Shown one piece after another: positions 47,609 through 57,992 of a stretch of DNA of 64,000 nt. The stretch's first letter is position 1, and every line of letters starts with the position of its first letter. Source of the DNA: Erigeron canadensis (Eukaryota > Streptophyta > Magnoliopsida > Asterales > Asteraceae); NCBI RefSeq assembly GCF_010389155.1, contig NC_057761.1, positions 58,960,587 through 59,024,586 of the forward strand. The letters are read 5' to 3'. The notes under the pieces were generated by a model that was given only the letters and a program-made list of their open reading frames with translations, had not been told where the DNA came from and ran no database searches. Both the position numbers and the translations under genes were made by a program.

Positions 47609-48553
47609 CTAGGTCTTTTACCCGCACGATGTGCTGTTATTTAAAAATGTTGTTTTAGTTATATGAATATTTATAATAACTTTTAACAACTATACATTAT
47701 TTAGGCACGTACATATAAATCTATATTATCATTAAATGAAAATTTTTACATTTATTGAAATAGATAAATTCAAAATATAACTCTTATTATTTATGAAAAT
47801 CTTTGCATTTATATAAAAACATACGTTATCAAATATTCATATTAACTATCGCATATTATACTTCATGCAATACTAATGAACATAAAATGAAGTTAAAATG
47901 TAAATATAATGTAAAATCATAACGATCTTTTATTTTTTGCAAAGTGATATGTGACTTATTAGAATTTCATCACACTCTTTCAAAAAAAATAGTTTCATAA
48001 AACTTACTTCATCAAATAATAAAATTTATAAAAGTTGAAAAGCTTTAATTAGATATAGTTAGAAACCAAATTCAAATTATAATTAGATAACAAAGAACAA
48101 ACCTATGATTTAAATTATATTGAATTCACCTAGTAATTGATAATAGTTTTTATAAAACGTAAAATCACCACCACGAAAAGGATAAAAAACTATATTACAA
48201 TGTGATATATAATATTGGTTATATTGGATAGTAAAATTAAGAAATAAATAATTTGAAAACCAAATATTTTCTAATTTTAAAAATATTTTTTAAATTCATA
48301 CGGTTTCTATTATGATATAGAATGTGATTTTTTACTTTTATTTTTGTAAGATTTTGTTTATATATAGATTTTATTTTTATTTAATTTAATAGTTTTAGAT
48401 AATATAATTTTGTAGATTTATATATTGTAAAAAAATATAAAGATGCCACATAGGATAAAGACCTATGTGACAATTTTTAAAAATAGCTTTAAATTGTAGA
48501 AAGCTTTAAAATGTTATGATAACTATTGTTTTAATATTTATATAGATAATAGA
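47609..48553 (-). mobile_element. Non-autonomous Helitron of 945 bp
   Basis: On the minus strand it starts TCTATTATCTATATAAATAT at 48553 and ends with a GCAC-atc-GTGC hairpin, GGGTAAAAGAC and CTAG at 47609. The flanking bases are A before TC and T after CTAG, the A|T target typical of Helitrons. The interior is AT-rich without coding capacity. It is larger than the 200-300 bp family at 11-15 kb and differs in sequence. Confidence 0.7.
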
Positions 48554-50240
48554 TATTTTGTAGATCTGGGATCAAATCCTAAAGTCATAGACGACTTAAC
48601 TTTGGGTGCATCCAATAGTATTTTGATTTGATGCTAACATTCCTACCTCATAACTCATAAGCAATAGACGAACCTCCAAATCTCATAAGTTACCATACCC
48701 CTAAAGTCATAATCACAAGTCATACACATATGTGAAAGTAAAAAACTATAAAATCTACCCATTAATCGATCACTTGTTTCCAAATAGTATGCCACGACCA
48801 TTAAAATACCACGAAAATACTATCTCAACTATAATTACACTGGTAAATCAATTAACTATACGGCTTTGTTCATGTGACGCGAGTTATCAAAATTCAGACA
48901 ATAACTTTAGGGCCGTGTAAAGCATGTAGAGTAAGTTATTAGTCTAAGTACCCGTACGCAATACAAATTGATTATATATTCGTATGATTGACTATTTTCT
49001 TGATATAAAACAATATTTGAATTTGGAATTTCACATGCATTTGGTTTTTTCAATGAGAACCTATTAACGAAATATATTTTCATAAATGTATTGATCAATA
49101 TCTAATGTTAATCTTGGTAACGATATTATCTAATATCTAATCTAATATCATGACGATGAAGTGTGGTTCATGTCGTTTTATAATTTCCAACCTGTTAAAA
49201 TGCATATTTGTAATCTTATTCTTGCTTATATATGTTCTTATTGTATGATTAGTTCTTGACAGGATTAATTTGTTGATTAAAAGGAAGCTATCAAGTATTT
49301 ATAAGCTGCTTTATTAAAGATGGACTTAGAAGATCAAGACTTAAACTTCAGGGACTAAAATTGAAGAATCTAGAAGATTAGAAGTACAGGGACTATTTTT
49401 GTTATTAGCATAAAGTCTCCTTGTATATATATCTGGTTATAACCCGTTTAGGGTTCATAACATCTTTTATGTTTTCTCTTGTTTTCTGATCATTCTCTCT
49501 CAAATATTATCTTCAATTATTATTGTAATATAACACACAATATTCAGTTGTGTGAATCCTTTCTAAGTAGCAGTGAGGATTGTTAGTTTATAGAGATTAT
49601 TGTTGATTCAATTGAGATTGGGTTAATACATAGATTAAATTGTGATTTAATCTATAGATCTTTAAAGTTTGTTCACAACCACGTGTATTTTGGTTAGTAT
49701 ATGGGTAAATAATTAAGTAATAAATAATGCGTCATATTTTTTAAATTACGATTTAAAATTATAGTTACATTTGTAAGTCTCAAAATGGAACTTAGAAATA
49801 AATTAATTAAAACAAACTACTAAGTATGTTTTAGCAATACATATTAGTACCATCATTTGTTTAAATTAAATAAACAATTAAATGAAGTCGAATAAATAAA
49901 CTGATGAATGAAACTATTTAAGTGGAATAAGTTTGAAGTCTAAAAGATAACTTGAAGAAACAATAAAAATAAATACTTACGGGTGAACTACAAAAGACTT
50001 AAAATAATTTGAGACTACAACATTCTTTTAAAGTCCTGCTCACTCATCAATTGCTACGGATAGGTATAGACAAAGTACTTTATCTTTAGAATTAACAACA
50101 AAAAAAAAAACCTTTAGAGGTATTTGTTATGTTGTCCGATCATGTACTTCTCAAACCAGACATTGACAAGGGACATTAACTCATCCTTAAGTGGATCTTT
50201 TTCTACAGAAGAATACTAACCATTTTTTTATGAGAAAAGT
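48554..50240. other. Intergenic; possible LTR-like sequence at 49.2-49.7 kb
   Basis: There are no genes. Around 49240-49680 the sequence has features of a plant Copia-type LTR: a TATATATATC run, then a transcript-like region with GGTTATAACCCGTTTAGGG, TCTCTCTC and GTGTGAATCC. TG...CA ends with a target duplication were not found, so it is only noted. Confidence 0.3.
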
Positions 50241-50402
50241 GAGTATAAGGCTGTTATACATCTAATTTGGGTGAAAAACCCCTCACATACTAATATTTTA
50301 ATATTTTAAATAAATATATGGCGTCCCATGATTTTTAACTTTTTTAAAAAAGGTATGTGAGGGGTTTTTCACCCAACTTAGGTGCTTAATAGTCTCATAT
50401 TC
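50241..50402. mobile_element. MITE with about 50-bp terminal inverted repeats
   Basis: The inner arms GGGTGAAAAACCCCTCACATAC and their complement are perfect over 22 bp. The outer arms (GAGTATAAGGCTGTTATACA and TAGTCTCATATTC) continue the pairing with mismatches. 162 bp, non-coding. Long arms suggest a Mutator-like MITE; the target duplication is not clear. Confidence 0.75.
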
Positions 50403-50694
50403 CCTTCCTTTTTTTATTTATAACTTTGTGTTTTCAATTTTTGTCACCAACTCTTATAGTTTGTTAGATTTTTTATTTATCATTTAGCAAACAAAATATG
50501 TAATCGGTGAAGGATAATTTTGTATTAGATTTTTGTCTTTTAATTCTTTCATGGGCTATTTGATTGGAAAGTCCCTCAACCTGTTTCATAAATCTTTTCT
50601 GGGGTCTGAACAAAAAAATTCTTTATTGTGAGAAACAAAACCGGCAAAAACACCTATAATGGGTCCGCAAACAGGTAGCCAGTCATTTTTATAC

Positions 50695-50770
50695 ACACTT
50701 ATAGCCTAGTGAAATTCCCTCAATCTCCTAAATAGGAGATTGTGTGTTTAAATCTAGCCCTCTAACTTTT
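50695..50770 (+). mobile_element. Possible degraded SINE head
   Basis: TAGCCTAGTGA at 50702-50712 resembles the pol III A box of plant SINEs, and GTGTGTTTAAATCTAG at 50741-50756 is a degenerate B box about 40 bp downstream. No target duplications were identified. Confidence 0.3.
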
Positions 50771-51323
50771 TATTTTCTCTTTTGCATTTGTTTATATGAA
50801 ATGTCAGTTAGTTTTTAAATCTTTATTAATATTATAGTATAATTAAATTAGTTAAGAAAATGCAAGAGAATGTAAATAAATACATCAAAAAAAAAAATAT
50901 AGTTTTAGTTTTGTTGTTTTCTTTTAAATATAAAGTGTTTTTCTTTTACAAATGAATTTCTAATAAACATACGATAATAAGTTTTCATCATATTAATTGT
51001 TTATTTGTTTCCTTCTCGTATATAGATGTGAATTTGTATTTTAATATCTCGGTATAACACATCAAGTTCTAGTTTAGTTAAATATAGTTTGACTAAATTA
51101 TTTATTAGAAACCTAACACACTTAAAATTTTTAATTTGCCCCCATGCAGAAAAGTCTATGGCTCCGTCTTTGATGACGACAATTCTCATTTGTAGGGATC
51201 GCGACAAGCTAATCCAACAAAATAAAAAAACCCAAAACATATATCCTAAAACCAAAAGGACCAAAAAGATAAAATGAAAAACCACAAGGACCAAACAAGT
51301 GAAATGAATGTGAAAAGAGGGGC

Positions 51324-51345
51324 GTGGTGCTATTTGAATCACCAC
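51324..51345 (+). promoter_or_regulatory. Inverted-repeat block shared with YTH gene A
   Basis: Identical over 22 bases to 31449-31470: GTGGTG, ten bases, CACCAC. The ATG of copy C is 325 bp downstream. The stretch after it, ATGGATCAAA, is also shared with A. Identity here against a generally diverged flank suggests constraint. Confidence 0.6.
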
Positions 51346-51416
51346 TTAATTTATGGATCAAAGAAAAGCAAATCAAAACCAAAAACCAAAACCCCCTCTC
51401 AAACCCTCTCACTCAC

Positions 51417-51535
51417 AACACACACACACACACACACTAGGTAGTGGCGGCTGATACACTTATAACAGTCTCCCTGTATCTATCTATCTATATCTATCCA
51501 TCTATCCTATATCTATCTATCTATCCTATATCTAT
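51417..51535 (+). repeat. (CA)n and (TATC)n microsatellites in 5' leader
   Basis: A (CA) run at about 51417-51437 and a TATC/TATCC run at about 51477-51535 lie upstream of YTH gene C. A similar TATC-rich stretch occurs before gene A at about 31568-31606, so the leader repeat is old and shared, though of differing length. Confidence 0.85.
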
Positions 51536-51648
51536 AGTTAACTAGGGTTTCCAATTATATCCATCTATCTATCTTATCAATTTTCCCCAAATTGTTAGTT
51601 GGGTTATTTTATCCAGTTTTTCAAGATCCATCTATCTGATCCAATATA

Positions 51649-54600
51649 ATGGCCACTGTAGCTCCTACTGCTGATCGTATCCTCTGTTTTTTTTCCATAT
51701 ATTTATTAATTTGATTTAGTTATATACTAATTAATACATATATATATATTACTGATCTGTAATTATTGTTAGTTGATGTGAATTGAATGTTAATTTAATG
51801 GATCTGGATTATATGTGATCTGTAGTCATGATTCTTGATTGAAGTTTATTGTAAATTTGTGATTTTTATTGTTGTTTCTGCAATTTAAGTTCACTGGCCA
51901 TGAAGTAGTAACTTGTTTGTTCAACACAATATGTATCTATTTGAATGATTGATTTTTCTATATCAAGATTACAAAAAGTTTATATTTTTAAACTTTGTAC
52001 TGCAATTCTTACAAAAAGTTGATTTTTGATTGATTTTTCTATAGCAAGATTACAAAAAGTTTATATCTTTTTAAATTTGTACTGAAATTCTTGTTGAGTT
52101 TGATACTAGGTTAGTTTAATTTATTCGATTCTTGTGATTTATGATTCATAGGGTTTATTGGGTTTTAGTTGATTTATATTTTGTGTTCAAACTTTTTTAA
52201 ATTTTGTTGGTTCTTTTTCCTTAACTTGATTTTTACTAAAGAAGCTACTGATCTGATGAAGAATTTGACATTGGATTCGCAATCGAAGACTTTGGAAGTT
52301 TCGGAGCCTGCAAAAAAAGTATGTTTTTTTTGTTAATCATTGAAATTCGTCTTTCGTTGTTAGTTATAGTATAAAGAAGCATTATTGTATATGATTTTAT
52401 GTACTTTGCAGCCTTCTGTTGGTTCAGGGGACATTGGCAATGGTCAAAGTCAACCACTCGACAGGTCGCTTACTCCATTGATTCCGGATTATATGGATCC
52501 AACTGTCGCTTATTATCATAATGGTTATGCTTCTCCTGCTTATTATTATGGAGGTATTAATTTTAAAACAAAACGTGAAGTACAAATGTTGTGTGAAACG
52601 TTTCTTGATGAGATTTTTGCATTTAGGGTATGATGGGGCTACCAGTGACTGGGATGACTACTCGAGATATTTGAATACCGAAGGAGTTGATCTGTCTCAT
52701 GTAAGAACTTATTTCGTTTTGCAACATTTTGTAGTTAGTTGATATTGAGCTGTATCACTGTGTGCCTGCGTGTATATATTGATTGTGTTACTTAACAGGG
52801 TGTTTATGGGGACAATGGTTCAGTCATGTATCCTAATTATGGATATGCACCTCCTTATGGTCCTTATTCTCCTGCTGCTTCACCTGTGCCAACAGCGGGT
52901 CATGATGGCCAACTTTTTGGAGCTCAACATTACCAATACCCAAGTCCATACTTCCCACAAATGACTCAAACGGTCCCGCCTAAAGGTGATATTTCGAGAT
53001 CTGCAGCCTCTGGTCAACCACCATTGACTGTAGGCACGGCCGGTGGAATTCCCAATTCCACTATGAAGGCAAACCCTGGCTCTGTTTCAGTCAGACCAGC
53101 CACATATCAGAATTCAGCTTATAATGGAAGTGGTTCCTATGGCAGGGGTTCACAAAATAGTTATCAGGATCCAAGATACGCATTTGATGGGGTCCGCTCT
53201 CCAGTTTCATGGTTAGACGCATCAATGTATTCTAGTGGGCTACCTAGAAACACTACCAACACCACCCCTTTATCAAATGCAACTGGTTTTGCATCAAAAA
53301 ATCAGAACATCCATCCTAACACCCATCTCGTGGTACATTTTTTTTAATTTATGCATGTTTATTAGCCAACTCTTTTGTAGTATATCCCGTTATGATATTT
53401 TGATGGGTTTGCAGGGTCCAAGACCAGTGTCAGGGATGAATGCAGCAAGCGGATATATGAATAGAATGTATCCAAACAAGGTATACGGTCAGTACCAGAG
53501 TGCATATGGATCTGGTCTTGGGTTTGGCTCTAATACCTATGGCTCACAAAATAACGGGCATGGTTGGTTGTCTGTCAATAGCAAGTACAAGCCTAGAGGA
53601 AGAGGCAACGGTTTCTTCGGGAGTAGCAATGAAAATGCTGATGGTCTAAATGAGCTAAACCGGGGCCCAAGAACCAGGGTAACGAAAGCCCAAAGTGTTC
53701 CAACATCAGTCACTATAGCCGTCAAGGAACCAAATGGTGATTCGTCAAACATCGATGGAGTTGAGAAAGAGAAGGTTTGTGCAGTTCCAGACAAAGAGCA
53801 ATACAACCAGACTGAATTTCCCGACACCTATGCAGATGCTAAGTTCTTTATTATCAAGTCTTATAGTGAAGACGATGTGCATAAGAGCATCAAGTATAAT
53901 GTTTGGTCCAGTACACAAAATGGAAACAAAAAGCTTGATGCAGCATACCAGGAGGCTCAACAAAAGTCTGGACAATGCCCCATATTTCTTTTCTTTTCGG
54001 TGAGTATTTCTTTTATAGCTAATCTAAATTAAGAAAACTTCTACACCATCTAGTGCCCCATCTTTATGTGTGCCGTTGAATTTGACAGGTCAACACAAGC
54101 GGGCAATTTGTTGGTGTTGCTGAGATGGTGGGGCCAGTTGATTTTGATAAAAGTGTGGAATACTGGCAACAAGACAAATGGATTGGTTGCTTTCCTGTTA
54201 AGTGGCATATTGTTAAGGATGTGCCCAACAGCTTGTTGAAGCATATCACTCTTGAATACAACGAGAATAAACCTGTAACCAATAGCAGGGACACCCAAGA
54301 GGTATTTTCTCTTGAGTTTGTGTTCTTTATATGAATCTTGTTTGATTTCATTCTTGTTAACGGGTGTTGCATATCTTTTCAGGTGAAGCTAGAGCAGGGA
54401 TTGCAGGTGATAAAAATATTCAAAGAACATTCTAGCAAGCAATGCATATTAGATGATTTTGAGTTCTATGAGGAGAGAGAAAAGAGAATTCAGGAGAAAA
54501 AAGCAAAGCAACAACTGTTCCAAAAACAGGTAGGTGATAATTTTTATTGAGAAATCGTGGTTTCATATTCGTTTGGTTAACACGTTGCTCTGATAGGCAT

Positions 54601-54725
54601 GGGAAGAAAAACCAGCCATTGTTGAGAAGAACAGAGAAGAGGTTGCACCCGAATTGGTCAAAGAAGAGATCAAAGTTACAGATAATGGACCAGTCATAGT
54701 TAATGGGGTTGCTAATGGTTGCTAA
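51649..54725 (+). CDS. ECT2-like: YTH-domain m6A reader, ECT2-like (copy C)
   Basis: Nine coding exons, 51649-51676, 52242-52318, 52412-52553, 52627-52700, 52799-53332, 53415-53999, 54089-54301, 54383-54529 and 54597-54725, give 642 residues with continuous frame. The start is [20 protein letters not shown]. Exon 3 contains [20 protein letters not shown], close to copy A. The Tyr/Gly/Pro-rich region ([16 protein letters not shown]) and YTH domain are complete, with cage residues W449, W506 and W511. The protein ends VNGVANGC like copy A. It is closest to A in coding sequence, promoter block and orientation, but keeps the last intron that A lacks. Predicted function is cytoplasmic reading of m6A in mRNA, probably redundant with A. 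Confidence 0.94.
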
Positions 54726-55288
54726 ACGGAGCAACGTGAATGGGCGGTGCCTGTGTCCCAACGGCCTCCATTCGATGGTGCTGCCCGACTTGGATGGATC
54801 CTCCGGTATTTTGAATATAGAAGTACACAAGAACAAGAAAGCAGGAGGTCGAGGGATCAAGTGGATGTAAAATAGGAGGTCCAAAGATAGAAAACCCGAT
54901 GTAATGTCGTGATGGCCAGTTTTTTTTTTTTTTTAATATAGCGCTTTAGCTTTTTCCTAACAGGTTTTTCATACCTTTTCTGTGTTCTTGTTTCATGTCT
55001 CTTCATATTATTTGTTTTTTTGGTCTAATATTTTTTGTTTTTACTTTGTGCTCTTTGATATTTCTGTTCTATGTTAGTTTCTTTGGTTGTAATAGTAATG
55101 TGGTGTAATCTTGCATTGTAGATCTAGGCCTAGAATGAATGTACTAATTATGGTTTTGTGGTTTGTATTTTAACAAATGATCAAAGAAAAAGCAGGATCG
55201 GATGTTACTCTGTAAGGTATTGCAATACAAGTTTTCTTAAAGTTATAAAATCAGTTTTGTCCTGCTTTGTTATATATATATATTACTA
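54726..55288. other. 3' flank of YTH gene C
   Basis: Holds the 3' untranslated region; T-rich, with a T-run at 54922-54935. No further gene. Confidence 0.5.
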
Positions 55289-56432
55289 CTAGTGCTTAGA
55301 CCCCGTGCGGACAACCCTAAATAATTTTTTTTAAACTTTATTTTAAGATTGTATCAATGAATAAATATAACTGAGTTGGACATAATAAAAATATTTTTAT
55401 GAGTTTGATTAATTTAAAGAAGAATGCTACATATACCTTGGGATTTATTAATGATACACGAGGGCTTAAAACGCGTACATTGCACGCCGGAGAGAAATTA
55501 TAAAATTGATTGTCCATAGTAGGCGCATATAAGAAGGATTATGTTGGTTACCTGAATGTGATAGGTATTATGAATTTTCCCCCACTTTGATATATAGACC
55601 CACGTGGATGCGCTATAACCTTAAATAATTTTTTTAACACCAGTTCAAGCATGCATGTAGCGAAGTAAATGTACTCCTATTACAACTAATGACCATTTTA
55701 AAAAAAGTTAATGACTTAAAATGCATAGAATAGTCTTATTTAGCACTAAAATAAACCAAATATACCTCATAATTTTCATCACAAATTTGATAAGCTGTTC
55801 TTTGTATAAGATTTGAAATTTGTTGATCATTCATTTTAACTCCAATAGCACTAGTGACATCTACAATCCTAACTTTCACATTAAACCTACAAAAAAAACA
55901 AAAAAACAGAGATACAATTTTACCACACAACTTAATGATTATAGAGTTTTAATATGAAATATAAATATATACCTAGGATTGATGAGAACTCCTTCCTTGT
56001 TACATGAACAACAAATTCACATTTTGTTGTCCCTTAAAGCATCAATAATGTCGACTGCATCCATGTAGAGATCGGTCAACTTAACTTCTTGAGAACAGTT
56101 CACACATTCCATTGAATACCATAACTGGTTGGTTGGAATAAAACCGATTTTTGCAACAACAACCACTTTATCAAACTGTCAAAATGAAAATGTTTATACA
56201 TTAGAATGTTAAAAAGCTAGTTATAAATTCGAAAGAAAGTTATGTTGAAAAGTAATCTAATCAAAAAAGAAAAATTCACAAACAATGAATACTTACATGT
56301 TCGTCCATTAGGATCATCTCAATACTACTTATGTTATTAACATCTCCATATAGAGGTTGCTTCCATAGCCGCAAATTCTAACCGTTATCGTACATGGCTT
56401 ATTATTTGGACGCAAGTTTCTAATTGAAACAT
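55289..56432 (-). mobile_element. Helitron-like remnant carrying an RPA-like pseudogene
   Basis: On the minus strand the end reads GTCCGCACGGGGTCTAAGCA and CTAG at 55289, followed by T, resembling a Helitron 3' end with a damaged hairpin. Upstream of it on the same strand is a broken RPA-like gene, the type of accessory gene plant Helitrons carry. A related phrase (AGACCC.CGTG..G, then CCTAAATAATTTTTTTAA) occurs at 55300 and again near 55600. The 5' end was not found and no Rep/helicase remains, so the assignment is an inference from combined evidence. Confidence 0.45.
55766..56432 (-). pseudogene. RPA70-like (DUF223 plus C-terminal Zn OB-fold) pseudogene
   Basis: Three exon-like pieces on the minus strand. 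At 56432-56297: VSIRNLRPNNKPCTITVRIC, then after a one-base frame change LRLWKQPLYGD and SSIEMILMDEH, the first OB fold. At 56175-55973: FDKVVVVAKIGFIPTNQLWY, MECVNCSQEVKL, DAVDIIDALRDNKM, stop, ICCSCNKEGVLINP. At 55886-55766: FNVKVRIVDVTSAIGVKMND and QISNLIQRTAYQICDENYE. The CVNC and CCSC pairs and the following strand order match the zinc-binding OB fold of replication protein A large subunits. A frameshift and an in-frame TGA show it is non-functional. Splice sites between pieces are still canonical, so decay is not very old. Confidence 0.65.
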
Positions 56433-56580
56433 GGTTTAGTGAAACCATGCTAAAATTGATCTGTTATGTGTTTACGTTTTGAAATGCCTTAAAACTGAAT
56501 GGAAGTGACCTTATATAGACATAGACATGCAAGGAAGTAACCGCCACAAGCAATAATACACGAACGGTTACATATTCAAA

Positions 56581-56660
56581 TTTTTGAAAATTTGAACTTC
56601 TTGAAAGCATAACTAATCCGTTTTTGAAAATTTGAACTTCTTATAAAAGTAACTAATCCG
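56581..56660 (+). repeat. 40-bp tandem duplication
   Basis: Units 56581-56620 and 56621-56660 both read TTTTTGAAAATTTGAACTTC then TT...AA...TAACTAATCCG, with a few differences in the middle. Non-coding. Confidence 0.9.
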
Positions 56661-57992
56661 TAGACCTTCTAAGGAGCAATATTGTAATGATTTTTGGGCT
56701 TTCTTGTATTTTTAAATATGCCACATAGAAAATAACTAACAAGTTTTGAAGTGAGATTTATATAATGTAGGGATTATGCAGTTATGTCGTATCATGGATT
56801 GTCTTCAATGGAAACCAAAATGTCCAGCCATTGAAAAACCCCAAAATTTAAAAAGTTCAGTGTTTTCTGATCTGAACTGTGTATGATTTAAATACAATGA
56901 TAATGAAAATCATCTCGGGTGAATGTTTAAGACGAGAATCAAAATTATTAAGTCATGAAGTTGGAGTAAGTGTGGCCTTAATTTCCATATACAGTAGATT
57001 GGTTTGGATATCAGTGCTCAACAAATTGGTTTGAGATTCTAAAATGAAACAGAGTACTCGATCCCTCTAAATTCTGAAGCATCTATTTGGTTATCTGGAG
57101 TGGCGATGGCCGATGGGTGGGTTAGGTCACGAGTCAAAACTTGAGAATGTGTGAAGGCTATGACTTATGAATAATCATTTGGTAATCCGGTGTAACTGAA
57201 TGTCCTATATGGGTGTAGATGGGTCAACATAAGCCACTTTTTTTTTTCATTGACAAATCAATGATACATCTAACAAATACCACGCCCTTGCTAACAAATG
57301 CAAATACCCCTACGTTTCAGCTATATATGACAAAACCAGCCACTGGTAACCCCCTTTGCGTTGAGTACTAACCCAAGTTTGCAAAATTTTTTGTTTCTAG
57401 ATTCAATTTAGACAAACGCTTCAAAAATAATTGAGAATTCAACCAGTCAACCACCACCTCCCATTGCTCAGGTACTTTTTGTAACCAAATGTAAATCTAC
57501 TAATGGCCAAGAATGCTGAACAACATTGTTTTATGAGACAGCTAGGGACGAATATATAACTTCAATGTTCTACACTTAGATACAGCAAAACCTGAGAAAC
57601 AAATGGGTTCGATTTCAAAATTCCGTAAAATTTCTGATATAAAGATATAAAAGTGTTCTCACCGGAATGTTACCCTATATATATATATATATTTTAAGGT
57701 TTAGATGGAACAAAGAATAACACTACTCTCGCAAAACATCAATAGCATTAAAATGCCGATTTGTAAATGCATAAAACATGGTGTTTGACAAAAGTTGGTC
57801 AAATGAACGTTGGTGGGTAAAAAATGTATCATTTCATCATCTATTACTTTCCCTTCCATCTTTGCTGTTTGTGTTAGGATAATTGATCTTTCTGATGATG
57901 TAATCTGCATGTTAACGTAATTTAAAGATTAGTAACAGAATGAGTCAGGTTTTGTGTTTCTGCATTTTATCATGGTATATTGTATGAACAGA
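56661..57992. other. Intergenic, 3' side of TBP gene
   Basis: No gene was recognised. The right end contains the 3' untranslated region of the TBP gene. An (AT) run lies near 57677-57692. Confidence 0.4.

Noticed and set aside
49240..49690. Copia-type solo LTR
   Set aside because: Sequence style fits, but no TG...CA ends with a target duplication could be found, so it is only mentioned in the spacer description.
50695..50770. A tRNA gene
   Set aside because: A-box-like and B-box-like words exist, but no cloverleaf with a matching acceptor stem could be formed. A decayed SINE head is more likely.
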